Below are positions 33,661-45,254 of a stretch of 64,000 nucleotides of DNA, piece after piece (positions within the stretch are counted from its first letter, which is position 1; every line of letters starts with the position of its first letter). The notes under the pieces were generated by a model. That model was not told the origin of the DNA, did not search any database, and saw only the letters and a list, made by a program, of their open reading frames with translations. The stretch covers positions 3,704,123 through 3,768,122 of the forward strand of contig CATQJL010000112.1 of assembly GCA_958299035.1 (NCBI GenBank), in the 5' to 3' direction. Both the position numbers and the translations under genes were made by a program. This stretch comes from Cylicocyclus nassatus (Eukaryota; Nematoda; Chromadorea; Rhabditida; Strongylidae).

Positions 33661-35442
33661 ACTAGCTGGCTTACCCGGCTCCGCCCGGCCCTGTTAAACA
33701 CTTTAATAAAGGTCCCATCCCTATCCCTGTACAGCCTTTCCCTGTGCAAACTTCTACATGCAATTCCCTATCCCGCTGCGTTAGTAATCAGGCATGCTCA
33801 CCTACCCCTCAACATTGCAAAAAATCAATAAAATCGATAAAAATAAGAATAAGTCTAAAAACTGATGGCGCTATTCCGCTATCCGGGCCGCAAAATGTTG
33901 TAAGGATCTTGCTCAAACTCAGTATATGGGGGGCTATCTGAGCCGCTGATGACAAATATCGTAGTCATTTCGCGCGACAGCGCCATTTTCTGGGTTTACG
34001 GTGGTTACACGTTAGAAGCTAAAACCATGGATTTTCCTGAAACTTTGAGGGGGACTAATTGACGTGATTACGAATATCATACTCCTTCGGCATTTTGAGG
34101 CGATTTCACTGAGTTATGGTAGGTATACTGCAGAGGGGAGAAACCTCAGTTTTGGCTGAAACTCGGTCTAGAGAGATTCGCCCTTCTGACCACGTCTAAA
34201 ACACTCTCGTTGAGTTTCGAGACCTTTTCGCAGAGTTACGGTAGGTACATGGCAGCGGGTACGATAAAGGCAATTCATGTAGTATAAAAGTTTCCCACGA
34301 CCGTAATGCTTTCCCTTATAGGACCACTGCCGCTCGCGAGACACCCTTTGGCGGTTTTTGCCTAAGCGAAACAGGGAGAGGGAAATTGCCGCGTGCGTTA
34401 CATTGGGACATGTTATCAGGATGGCGCTGGAAACCGTCATGCAAAACGACCGTTTCCCCATTTCGTGAATATCTGTGATCTAAATTGCCTCGAAAGCGAA
34501 GAAATGTCCAATCAAACTCTGCAACTCACCATAACTTCACTAATGCGTTATGACAGCGAGCAAGCATCATATTCGTAAGCAGTATACTTGTGAACCGTTA
34601 CAAGTAAGGTTTTGAGCAAATCTGGAACTTCGACCCATCTACACCCACCGTAACCCAAGATTATGCGCTTTCTGCGAAATCAGCATGATATTCATGTTCA
34701 ACGCACTAAATGACCACCTATACAAAGTTTAGAGCAGATCTATGGTTTCGATCCCATACCGTATAACCATTATAACTCTATGAAAAGGTCCCAATATGCA
34801 GAGAGAGTATAGAATTCGTAATCAGCATGTCGAATAAGTTCTCTGGACCAAACTCCAGCCAAATTCATGGTTTTGACTTCCTACCGCACACCTATCGTAA
34901 CCACACGGGAAAGTATGATATCTGTAATCGGCATGTAAGGTAACCCTTATACACGAATTTTGAGCAAGCTCTACGACAAAAAAAATTTTGTTGCCCGGAT
35001 GGCCGAATAGCGCCAAACTAATATCGTAGTCGTAATCAGCATGCTCGGTTACCCCCTCCCCCCTCCCCCCTGTGCCAACTCCCAGCCCCGTAGCTCAAAC
35101 TTTGCAAAAAATCGATAAAATGGGTAAAAGTATTGGATAATTCCAAAAACTAATATCGTATTCGTAATCAGCATGCTCGGTTACCCCCCCCCCCCCCCCG
35201 TACCAAATCCCAGCCTCGTAGTTGAACTGTGCAAAAAAATCGGTAAAAATCGATAAAATCGATATTAATCGATGACGAAAAGTAGCCTATGACACTCGCC
35301 CCGCCCCGAAGTATATGTGTGCCAAGTTTGGCCGAATCGGTTCGGAAATGGAATTTTCTATTCGGAACATACGTACACACAGACATACATACATACAGAC
35401 AGACATACATACAAACAGACATTCAGCTTTATATATAAGATT
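33661..35442 (+). repeat. TTACCCGGC...TATATATAAGATT repeat family, long copy
   Basis: Begins CTAGCTGGCTTACCCGGCTC like the copy at 19678 and ends with the same ATACATACAGACAGACATAC tract and TTATATATAAGATT, but is 1.78 kb long. The interior is made of diverged units with a TCGTAATCAGCATG core and nearby CCTACCGTAACC-like words. They are inverted in the left half (about 33860-34290) and forward in the right half, with two near-identical units at about 35030 and 35160. No protein coding recognised. Confidence 0.65.
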
Positions 35443-36629
35443 CGCAGTAAAACTGCCCATTACTTCGCCTACAAAGGCGTTCAGCAGATACGGAAGACAG
35501 ATTAGTCTTGATCAATGCCTATCTTATATGCGTATCTTGTAAGGTTTATTCAGCACATAGTCAATTAGAAAGAACGTTAGGCAGATAGCATATACAATAC
35601 ATTGTAGTTTTTCTGTTTTTCTTACTTACCATACTTACCATGTTGAGAGAATTTATGAGGAAAATTACGAGCTATTCTTGAACAGGTCAAGCGTAAATGT
35701 GTCACCACTGGAGGTCGCATTAAAGGGTTAAAGACTGAAGCGGATATCGCTTCCGACGTGATATACTTCATAATAATGACAATACGTATTTGTTACGACA
35801 CGTAGGTATCGTAACAAATACCTGACCCATTACGCAAAATTCAAGCACGCTAAGATATTGACTTAGTCTACCTAGCGTGAGCATACCGAAAATTCCACAA
35901 AGCGGAATGAATATCATTTTTGTAGAGTGTTCAAATAAATTTTGCACATCAAGTTCAAGCACATTTTAAGGTTCCTAAATATTGAGCTGCTCAAGTAATA
36001 TAGCCATTTTCAAACTTCCACCTTTTTCTGAAGGATTAGTAAGCCACATCTCCCTCTGCATATTTTAGAGCGCGATTTGTTCTTCGCTTACATTAGGACT
36101 TGCAATTTAATTAAACTCTGAACAATGGACTTAGTAGGACCAAATCTGCACTTTCCTTTTCGGTGATTGTGCATGTTTTCATGACAAATGAAAGCGAATG
36201 AAGTTCGATAATTGGAACTTAAATCTGAAACACCTTATGAAGTGAGATTCATGAGATGTGACACAAGCTTACAAAGGTAGCCACACCTTTCTGGGCTTGA
36301 GCAAAGTCCATTTTGTCACAAGGAAATTTCTGCCAATAATCTTCTGTGAAGTATAAGTCCTCATGTTGAGCAAGGAAGTCTGGTAGTGCTTTAGATGATT
36401 GCAAAAAATGAAGTCTATCTTCAGAACAAATTCAAACACGTATAACAAAGTTAACGACGTCAACCTTATTCCAGCTAGGTAGCCCAATATTTTGAAACCT
36501 CGTAATCAACCAGAACTGGGTGCACAGGGATGGTTTGACATGCTTAAGAAATGACATTCATTATGCTCTGCTCTAGGACCTTCTTCGTCGTGCTCACAAG
36601 AATATACATTGATTGTCAGGGTGATCGTG
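35443..36629. other. unannotated stretch with one hairpin
   Basis: A perfect 13-bp stem GTATTTGTTACGA / TCGTAACAAATAC with a 10-base loop lies at 35786-35821. No gene recognised. Confidence 0.4.
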
Positions 36630-36633
36630 TTAA

Positions 36634-37012
36634 AGGCAGTGTCTCACCAAAATTGAGGTAATGCGAGTCTCTACATATTGCTAGAGGACTCCCTGAACAA
36701 GAGACGCCCAGATCCGACTCGGGCCTTCTACGCCGAGGAACTCGCCCTCAAAGAGCCCGCAAGGCGCGATTTGGCCCGCACAGCCAACGCTCCCGGTTTC
36801 CCTCTTACGCGCTTCAGCATGTTCCTCCACTTGGCGTCCACCAGCTGCCACTGTGACGAAAGCCAGCCTGAGAAGGGACAACTCGTCTGCGCTGCTTCCA
36901 CGGGAATCAAAGAATGGTTTGCATTTTATGTGATATTGGGTTCGCTCAGACACGGACGAAAAGGCTTGCATTATGCAAAAATTCGACAACCAAAATTGGT
37001 AAAATACTGCCT
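36634..37012. mobile_element. TTAA-type MITE, 379 bp (AGGCAG family)
   Basis: Left end AGGCAGTGTCTCACCAAAAT follows TTAA (36630-36633). The right end, inverted AGGCAGTATTTTACCAATTT, is followed by CTAA, a one-base departure from TTAA. The opposed open frames here are not genes. Confidence 0.65.
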
Positions 37013-37016
37013 CTAA

Positions 37017-38198
37017 GGCACGACTCAAAAGGGGGCTGCATCTGGCTCTCGTGTGCAACACCACTTGGTCAACGTTCCTACTCTTTCGCTACTTTGCAAT
37101 GCAACATAAATAACTCCTTTGCTTCGGTTACCTTCTCTTTGATATGAATTACCGAAAATTTGTTCAAGTCAGTAGGAAGATCCCAGCTCGCTGGCCAAAC
37201 CAACAGTCTTTTAATGGACAATTTCAACGCTTTATGAATTTTGAATTCAAAGAATCGTGAACTCCACGAATTTTCACGTCGTTAACAGCTGCTTTGACCT
37301 TGATCGACGCTGATGTTCCCAGAATCGATGTCAGCTGGTCTAAATCAGAAGGGGAACGGAAAAGGTGTAACTACTTATAAAATTCAGAGAGCCTTTCCGG
37401 ATACCTTCCAATTCAACACTCAATCAATCTTTGAATATAATTTCAATCGAGCAAAGCACATTGCCAGATATACAAAGCTTTACAGAATTTACATGATAAA
37501 TTTTATTGAAGGCTTTAGTGAAACCGTTGAAAATGTCATCAAGAGATGCAAATCTCTCTGTTGAGCACCACGCAGTTAAAAATCTACGAGCCAATTTCAG
37601 CACTTTCAAAGACCACGCATGCTTTTTGGGAATAGTGCTCGATTTCAGAAAATTGTGAGTACACCCATCAACCGAGAAAAGAGTCGTGTAACCGAGAAAA
37701 GAGTCGTGCCTCTCAGAAGTCTGATAATAGATGCGCGGAAGGGACTTCCGGAATTGATGTGATCTTACATTTTATACTGTAGAACGTGGCTATGTTGAAG
37801 ATATGCTGCTCAGCAACGTTGCATTGAATGTTGACCATAAATTTCACTTTGGGTGGCGCTTCTTCCTTTTTGCCTTTTAACTTGCCTCTGCTCAAATTCA
37901 TTGCATTTCCTTCAATCGATGCCTATCAGTCTGAATGCTATGTAACCCCGGCCTTCTTTTCTATCATTCACAGAAGTAGAAGAAGTTCATCACAGAAGTA
38001 GTTCATCACAGCCTCACCTCAAGTTTATCCGCTTCCCGATTGAACCCTCAAATTCGGTGTGGTTGTTTCGACAAAGAGCTAATTTTATCGCTGACTAGCG
38101 GGTTTTCCTGGTCTAGCTCCGGGTCACGGCTTCAGCTGATCCTTGCTCCAGCCCCCCTTCTCCGCCTCCCCTTCCCACCTGGCCATTATGCTGTGCTG
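37017..38198. other. unannotated stretch
   Basis: No confident gene. A plus frame at 37313-37564 is unrecognised. A 19-base unit AACCGAGAAAAGAGTCGTG is duplicated at about 37668-37706. At 38093-38150 ACTAGCGGGTTTTCCTGG begins a fragment also seen near 6240 (TTTCCTGGTCCAGCCCGGGT). Confidence 0.35.
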
Positions 38199-38911
38199 CT
38201 TATTTATTTATTTATTTTGTACGCCAGGCGGCGCGCTTCAATACAACACATCAGATCAGAACAGGGTGTAAAACGACAAATCAATAGAAAATATGAAAAG
38301 AAAGAAAAAAACCAACAAAGGAACAATCGTATTGAAATGAATAAGTCATCCAGATCTTTGTCTAACCTACTTTGCACTCTCTGGAGGAAAGAGATAATAA
38401 AAGAAACGTTGACCAGTTCATTCCCTCTTCGCCCGTCAGTCCGATCAAGCATCCCAAGTCGTGGGGACAGAGCGGAGGCCCGGTGATCGGCTATACTGGC
38501 CGCCCCCGCCAGATAGCCAAAACGGGTGTACTGGCAGGGGGCCGCCAGTACCGCCGCCCACCGAAACCCCCGCTCCTCCCCACGAACCCGCCATGACAGA
38601 CCGGAGTGGCGGAAGAAGACAAACACAACGCCCCAGAATACTAGTATTACCGCCAGTGTAGTGCAACGGCCAGAAGCAACCCGAAACAAAAAGACTTCAG
38701 AGAATCTGACTGGAGGTACCAGAGGAGGTAATACAAAGTGAGAAAAGCTCTATGACGAAAGGTACACCCGGAGTTGAGAAGCACTGGAAAAGACACGGGA
38801 GAGATAGGAAAACATACAAAAGGTAGCCTGTGCTCGTTACTGTAGTGCAGGTAAGATACAGTCAAAAGAAAAAGCGAGTGATAAAAAAGACAAGAACAGC
38901 AACAAAAGAAT

Positions 38912-41770
38912 TCATTCCACGTCACGTATGCCTAGCACTTGAAGAATGTCCATTTTTCGGATGGCAGTTTTGAAGTGTGCTGAATTTTTAAGGCATAAAA
39001 GAGTAGTAGGCAAACTTTCCAGCCATTTGGCGACTCTGAAAAAGAAGGAACTCGTACACCTCAGACGATTTGCGCTCGGTAGCTTGAGTCGGAAGGCAAA
39101 ACAGCCATGTCGTCCGTACACCGGACGAAATGCCCAATAGCTTGAGGGCTTTGAACGAAGTTCCCCTTTGAGAATCTTATAGGCTAAAATCAAGTCAGCT
39201 TCTACCCTTCTGTAAAAAAGACTCTTGAGGTTCAACTCGCGCAGGCGAACTTTATATGGGGGTAGCCCCTGCGGATAGCTTGGGTCCGGAAAGACTCGGT
39301 AGTAGAGTACTCTGGTAAACGTCCTCTGCACACTTTCAATTTTGTTAATATCCTTGGAGCGATAAGGACTCCATACAGGGCACAGTATTCAACCAGTGGC
39401 AACACGAACATTTTGAAAAGTTTGATCCAAAGAAAAGGATCAGAACTCGAAACATTTCTAAAAAGACAGTGCAAAACCCTCAAGCCCTTGGCCGCCACCG
39501 CGTCAGTATGGCTCTCAAAGTTCAAACCATTGCAAACTAGCACGCCAAGATCACGAACTTCTCTGCTAACTAACATATCACCTAGCTCATTGTTATAAAC
39601 GTTCAGTGAAAGCGATCCTATGGGGAGATGCTGACTTTTACGAAAATTGACTTTTAGATGCCAAAAATTTGTCCACTGCAACATACGTTCGACAGATTTC
39701 GTCAAAGCCTGTTGAACTGCTTCTTTTTCTGTTTCACTATAGACTGCAGTGACTTTGATGTCATCCGCGTACGCATGCACAAAAATCCTCGTATCCGTTT
39801 TGAGAAAGGCAGGTAAATCATGTGTGTATATAAGAAAAAGTATGGGCGACAAAATCCCTCCCTGTGGAACTCCCGATAGGCATTCCCTAGGGAAGGAAAA
39901 GTCATGAGAGAAGCGCACGATCATCTTTCTATTCTCAAGATAGGATCGAAACCAAACCAGTAAAACGCCCTCTATGCCTATACACCGCAATCTCTCAACA
40001 AGGCACTCATGACAAACGGTATCAAAGGCTTTGCTAAGATCGAAGTAAACTACATCAACCCCTTTCCCTTCACCCAATGCCTTGTTCCAACGGAAAGAAC
40101 AATCTACCAACTGTGAAACAGGTGGAAGATTCTGCTAGGAATCCATGTTGTTCTATGGGAATGAGATTTAGGTGTTCTAACCATTCAAGCAAATGTTTCT
40201 TAATGATCCTCTCAAGCACCTTCAATGATGTAGGGAGAATACTAATCGGGCGGTAGTTGCTAACCGTTGCAGATTCCTTCCCTTTTGGGATAGGTGTAAC
40301 AACAGCAGCTTTCCATGGATTAGGGATCTCCCCTGTCATTAGAGAAATGTTAAAAATGTGGCTTAGGGGAACGGAAAGATGGTTGGGAAACATTCTGTAA
40401 AATGTCTGCGGTATGCCATCCGAGGTAACCGACTGCGACGTTTTGAGAGCTTTAATTTGTTTTGCAACCATCTCGGGAGTGATAATTGGCAAACGAAAGC
40501 TCTCATCTGTTACTTTTGTTAGGTTGCTATGACATTCCATGTGGGAAGAAAAAGTACTGTGAAAAAAGCTAGCGAAGGCTTCCGCTTTTTCAAAATCGGC
40601 ACTGCATAAGGATCCATCCTCACCTATGAGCACTGGTTGAGAGGACGACCGTTTTGTTCTGTCCTTAATATAGGAAATGATCCCCTTCATGTATTTGGTC
40701 TTAGAGAGCATTCTGGTTCTGTAGGACATAAACTTTTTCAAATGATATGCAAGGCTTTGGCTAACCGTTTTAAAAGTTACGCTGTGCAGTGGATCCCGAG
40801 ACTGCTCAAATATTCTCTGTCTCTGGTCGAAAAGGTTCCGAATGTGGTTGGGATATTCTACTACGCCCTGCCTGCGAGTCCTACGTGGTACATATTGATT
40901 TATGATTGCACGTAAGACACAAAGGAAACGGGTGTAGACATCGTTTACATCCAAGAAACCATCGAAAATTTCGAACCAGTCAAGCGAGGATAAGAAAGAT
41001 TTGATCTGATCTACTTTGGCATGCTTGAAGTCCAAGTACGAGGTCTCAGGCAGCTCTCCATTTGCAATCAACATAGAAAATCCAACAATGTTATGATCTG
41101 AATCACCCAGAGGTGGATGTAACGAAAAGTCTGCGAGAGATTCTGTATTTGTCAGCACAACATCTAATATGCGATCTCCTCGAGTGGGAAATCGAACATG
41201 TTGTATCATATTCAATGCCTCAAAAGTAGAAAGAAACTTTCTTGAACTAGAATTCATAGCAGTATTATTGGACCAGTCAATATCCAAATTCAAATCTCCC
41301 GCCAAAACCACTATTGATTTACAAGAGGATGCCAGATCAGATATCAAGGACACAAGCAGATCATCCTGTCCCGCAGTGCTCGATGGCGGTCGATAGGTCA
41401 GAATGAATCGATAATTCAAACAAGAATTCTTACATATGCAATCAAAACAAACAAGGTCTGATACGAGACCCTTAAGAGAAAACGTGACTTCTTTGAAAAG
41501 AATGGCACTGTGGATAAGAGCACACACCCCTCCCCCCTTCTTCCCGATCGATCTTTTCTAATCAATACGTATGGAAGACCTCCACATATCTCACCGTCAG
41601 AAATATTTGAGGTCAGCCACGACTCAGTAATCAATACAAGTGCAAGTTTCGATTCGGAAAGAAGATGGTGGAGTTGTGTCAATTTATTTATCAAACTTCT
41701 AGCGTTAAGAAGAAAACAACACTTACTAACAGGGTTTTGTATTTTCAGTTTTTTGAACCATTACCACGAG
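38912..41770 (-). pseudogene. CR1-like ORF2 (endonuclease + reverse transcriptase), frameshifted
   Basis: Reading on the minus strand: CCFLLNARSLINKLTQL and ITESWLTSNI start the APE-type endonuclease (about 41740-41590). GDLNLDIDW, RGDRILDVVLTN and GDSDHNIVGFSM (41270-41070) are its catalytic blocks. The reverse transcriptase shows TPIPKGK, NYRPISILPTSLKVLE, VDVVYFDLSKAFDTV, SGVPQGGILSPILFLIYTHD and AYADDIKVT (40300-39740), so all catalytic aspartates are present. The C-terminal region ends in LKNSAHFKTAIRKMDILQV. Frameshifts near 41500, 40090 and 39330 split it into four frames. The low number of lesions indicates a fairly recent, now inactive copy, unless they are sequence errors. Confidence 0.87.
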
Positions 41771-42395
41771 GGGGAAGATCAGCTACTTTTACAATTTCAC
41801 TTTTATAAACAACATAAATGCGCTTACCTTCTTTTGCATTGAGATCACGAGCGGTGGCGCGCAATTCTTTTTCATGAAGCCTTTCTTCGAGAGTCATCGA
41901 TTTTCGAACAAAAACTTTGCTGTAGGTCAAGTTGTTTCTGAGACGAGATGATTTTGCGAGCATATCACGACAAAAGAACCGATTCGGAAAAGTGCATTTT
42001 ACCAACCTTGGTTTATCCGAACTAGGCTTTCCCATCCTATAGATTTCTGAAGGACGACATTCGATATCCAAAAAATTGAGAACACCACAAACGAATTTTT
42101 CTGTGTGTTCTTGACGCGAAAGTGCGGGGAGATGAGGGTCGCCTTCAGGAATACCATAGAATACTACAGACCTTTCTCGTTTTTCGGACTCAACAAATCT
42201 AGCCGATAATGAAGGAAACTTACCTACAAACTTTTCCAGGAGCGGCACAGCTTTCGGGGCCTTTTGACTGATGATGCCGTGAATTTGATGTAGTAGTTCG
42301 ACGGCATCATCATCCATCAGCGGGGAGACGGTGGGGACAACTGGGGAGGACGGCTTTCTTTTTTTAGGGAGCTGGGACGGAGTGGTGGCCGGCAT
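41745..42395 (-). CDS. CR1-like LINE ORF1 protein
   Basis: Intact frame of 216 codons starting MPATTPSQLPKKRKPSSP. A basic N-terminus is followed by a short helical stretch, then RSVVFYGIPEGD, FLDIECRPSEIYRMGK, RLVKCTFPNRFFCRDML and VFVRKSMTLEERLHEKELRA. This is the RRM-like plus C-terminal fold that serves as RNA-binding chaperone in LINE ORF1 proteins. It overlaps or abuts ORF2, the usual CR1 arrangement. It is the best preserved gene of the element. Binding to its own RNA is family knowledge, not seen here. Confidence 0.8.
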   Translation of the reverse strand: MPATTPSQLPKKRKPSSPVVPTVSPLMDDDAVELLHQIHGIISQKAPKAVPLLEKFVGKFPSLSARFVESEKRERSVVFYGIPEGDPHLPALSRQEHTEKFVCGVLNFLDIECRPSEIYRMGKPSSDKPRLVKCTFPNRFFCRDMLAKSSRLRNNLTYSKVFVRKSMTLEERLHEKELRATARDLNAKEGKRIYVVYKSEIVKVADLPPRGNGSKN

Positions 42396-42430
42396 TGCAA
42401 GGGATCAATAGGATCTCGGCCGCTCAGGAT

Positions 42431-42815
42431 GACCGCACGTAGTCGAATGACCGCACGTAGTCGAATGACCCTGCTCTCTGATCAAAGTAATTCACCCGCT
42501 GCAGGCTCATCTTGAATCACCGCAACCTTCATACCGCGAAAATCGAATAAACTCTAATGCTATTGTTTACGCGAAATACTGGAAGTGACTTGTTAGCGGA
42601 TGCTGAGAACTCATTCTTAAAATCAATAAACCATTAGAACGGCCCGGGGAATCGCCGCAAATAGCTCTAAATAACCGCTGCGGTCGAAAGCATATGTGTG
42701 CAAAGTTTCAGCTGGATCGGTTCAATAGCGCGCGTTTCTATAACGAACGAACAGCTAAAAGAACACACAAAGTTTGAGTTATATATATATATATAATATA
42801 TGTATATATATATAT
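42431..42815. repeat. 5' flank of the LINE and tail variant of the TATATAAGATT family
   Basis: GTGTGCAAAGTTTCAGCTGG, GATCGGTTCAATAG and a terminal (TA)n run (42779-42815) resemble the tail of the 19678 family in diverged form. No gene. Confidence 0.4.
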
Positions 42816-43010
42816 CAGTGGCGTACCGAGGGGGGGGGGCCGGGGGGGGGGGGGCGCGCGCCCTCCCCCCCCCCGAGAATGGGTCGCAAAATTTTTGAAA
42901 GTTACTTATATGGGTTATAAAAATGTGTAAGTGACTTGTTTATTTTTGTAAATAATTAAAATAATTTTTAAAAATTTTTAAAAATTCAAATTAACCTTGT
43001 AAACTGGAAA
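42816..43010. mobile_element. hAT MITE of the CAGTGGCG family, 3' truncated
   Basis: Starts CAGTGGCGTACCGAGG with very long G and C runs. It then matches the 20342 copy through GAATGGGTCGC and GTGACTTGTTTAT to about 43010, after which similarity stops. It lies in a TA-rich microsatellite. Confidence 0.75.
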
Positions 43011-43520
43011 AACATTTTGGATTTTGCAGAGTTTTGAAACAATCTCGATATCAAGATTAAAATTTGATACGAAAAACAAGAAGAAAGTTACACCAATTTT
43101 CCAACAACATGCCGTTTGTATCGCCGTTGATAAGTCAAAAGATTACCAAGACAAGAAAATTAGCAAAATTTGAGTAAATTCCTGAGTGGACAAAAAGATG
43201 CCGGTCTCAAATACTCATTTGCGATTTTGGTTGAAGGACTTTGAACCGAGTTACATTAGTGCGGCACTTCCAAAGCGACATCGCTAAACCGCTGGTATGG
43301 AGCCAAAGAAAGCTTGAAAGCTTTCAGAATTCCTTGATTTTTACGCAGCTTAAGGGACGCAAATGGAAACTTTCAAAATCTACTCTTTCAAATTAGATTA
43401 AAGATTTAAGTTGGAAAAAATTATGACGCTGAGGCGATACCAAAGCGGTGATGCGTTTGTTTCGCCGAAGGTCCTGAAAGAAGATCTTTAAATACGAGAT
43501 TTGGAGGCACTTTCAAATGG
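43011..43520. other. unannotated stretch
   Basis: AT-rich; GCGGCACTTCC-GCGACATCGC near 43261 recurs at about 45301, outside the next two fold-back elements. No gene. Confidence 0.35.
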
Positions 43521-43524
43521 TTTA

Positions 43525-44513
43525 GGGAGCTTCCAAACCGCGCCGGCTGCTGCTTTTGCACCCGTTAGTCGCTTTCAAGCCGGTTGCCGCTTTTGCAGCC
43601 GAAGCGCAGTGGGTCAAGCCATTGTCTCCCTGGCGCGCGTGTGGCGCGAAAACTCATGAAATCAACTTATTTTTCTGTTTTTTTTATATCTGTTTATTAA
43701 TTTGTCTGCTATAGGCTGGCAGGTGCAGTTTCTGAATTATGGTTGCTCGAAAACTTGAAACATCACAGTTGAAGGCATATGCGTTGAGTATCGCCTACAT
43801 TGAGCTGTAGTTTACAAAGTGACTTGTTCAATCCTTTTTTCACTTTTTTGTTGAGCTCAATTTTTGTGCCTTTTGTGAATGATGCGGTTTGAAAAACTGC
43901 ATGCAATAAGAAGAGCATTGCAAATTCATGATGAGGCATGGACGCAAGCGTGAAAAACCGCAACACTTAACAACATTTATAGAATATGAGCGTAAATACG
44001 TTGACTACTCCATGTGATTCTTGCTACTTATTTTTCTGTTTTCACGGTGAGTTCAGGTTCCATATTTGATGTGGGTGATGCGGTTTCTCCATGCTTACTC
44101 CATGCATCATCATGAATTTGCACAAATGCGCTTCAATATCGCACCCAGCTTTTCAACCGCATCAGTCACAAAAGCCGAGCTTGAGCATAACAAAATTCGA
44201 AAAAAACTCAAGGAGCAGTCGCTCTGTGAACTCCAGCTGAACGTAGGCAATACGCATCTGCGCTCAACGGTGATGTCTCAAGCCTTCAAGCAATCATTGT
44301 CCAAAAACTCGTACCTGGAAACCAGCCTATAACGGACAAATTAATAAACAGATAAAATAAACAGAAAAATAGGTTGATTTCATGAGTTTTCGCGCCATAT
44401 GCGCGCCAGGGAGGCAATGGCTTGACCCACTGCGCTTCAGCTGCAATAGTGGCAACCGGCGCGAAAGCGGCTAATGGCTGCAGAAGCGGCAACCGCGCGG
44501 TCTGGAAGCTCCC
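43525..44513. mobile_element. palindromic PIF/Harbinger-type element, 989 bp
   Basis: Ends GGGAGCTTCCAAACCGCGC and, inverted, GGGAGCTTCCAGACCGCGC. TTA is duplicated on both sides (43522-43524, 44514-44516). The arms (about 430 bases) contain matching blocks such as CATGAAATCAACTTATTTTT and GAGCTCAATTTTTGTG-like pairs, with a spacer around 43970-44050. No transposase; the fold-back shape explains the open frames seen here. Confidence 0.75.
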
Positions 44514-44536
44514 TTAGAAGGCGCTGATTCCAAAAA

Positions 44537-45252
44537 CAGTCGAGTAGATTTTCTGCTTAGTATAGTGTTCCTGCAGACGCAACAACGCTGGGGCGTCAGT
44601 AATTGCCTTGCGAGTTTCCGAACGAATGTTTTCCACTGTTTTCTTTGCTTATCCTTTGCTTTTCAGGTATTTCGTTGTTGATAAAGAGGAAAAGGGTGAG
44701 TTAGATAGTAGTTTTGTTTTCTGAGAAGTTTCATCATCGCATATTCACAGATATCAACGTAGAAGCAGTTCGCGTCAGTTTTACGTATTTTTTGCGTCAT
44801 TTCCTTTTCTTTTGTCAGTTCAACCCTCTTTCTTCTTGTGAGACGTTTCTTTGAACGCTAGTTGGCTTGTCTTGTAACAACTTCGGCTTTCGCCCATAAG
44901 AAATATCATTAGAGCGAAAACTTCATGTGATAAAGACAATAAGTCAATCGTAATAACCTACTAGCGTTCAAAGAAGTACTTCACATGAAGTGACAAGAAT
45001 ACGCATGAAACTGATGCTATCAGCTTCTACATGGATATCTGAGATTAAGCGATGAAATAGCTACTCAGAAAACAGACTTTATCCTCTAACTTACCCTCTC
45101 CTCCTTTATCAGTGACGATTTACCTAAAAAGAATAAGAATAAGATAAGAAAACACTAAAAAACATTCACTCCGAAACTCGCAAGGATTATTGACGCCCCA
45201 GCGTTGTCGCGTCTGCAGGGACACTATATTAAGCAGGAAATCTACTCGACTG
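44537..45252. mobile_element. fold-back Tc1/mariner-type MITE (CAGTCGAGTAGATT family), 716 bp
   Basis: Ends CAGTCGAGTAGATTTTCTGC and, inverted, CAGTCGAGTAGATTTCCTGC. TA follows the right end (45253-45254), while the left flank reads AA, so one TA has mutated. The inner arms also pair (GACGCCCCAGCGTTGT with ACAACGCTGGGGCGTC). A shorter copy is at 54879-55094. Confidence 0.75.
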
Positions 45253-45254
45253 TA

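Larger units (their letters stand above)
38199..42430 (-). mobile_element. CR1-like non-LTR retrotransposon, nearly complete
   Basis: Minus-strand LINE with ORF1 (42395-41745), an overlapping ORF2 (about 41770-38912) carrying endonuclease, reverse transcriptase and C-terminal region, and about 700 bases of 3' UTR ending in an ATAAATAAATAAATAA-type short tandem tail at 38199-38217. CR1-type elements end in such microsatellites. A GC-rich block in the 3' UTR (about 38456-38660) may be a later insertion. The 5' end is uncertain; a 20-base duplication GACCGCACGTAGTCGAAT occurs at about 42432-42470. Confidence 0.85.

Noticed and set aside
36681..37064. 127-residue minus-strand frame as a gene
   Set aside because: It lies within a TTAA MITE with clear inverted ends and has no recognisable domain.
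37313..37564. Frame resembling a bacterial methyltransferase fragment
   Set aside because: The resemblance is to a few residues only and no catalytic motif is present.
43763..44332. Pair of similar frames on opposite strands
   Set aside because: They are the two arms of one palindromic element, not two genes.
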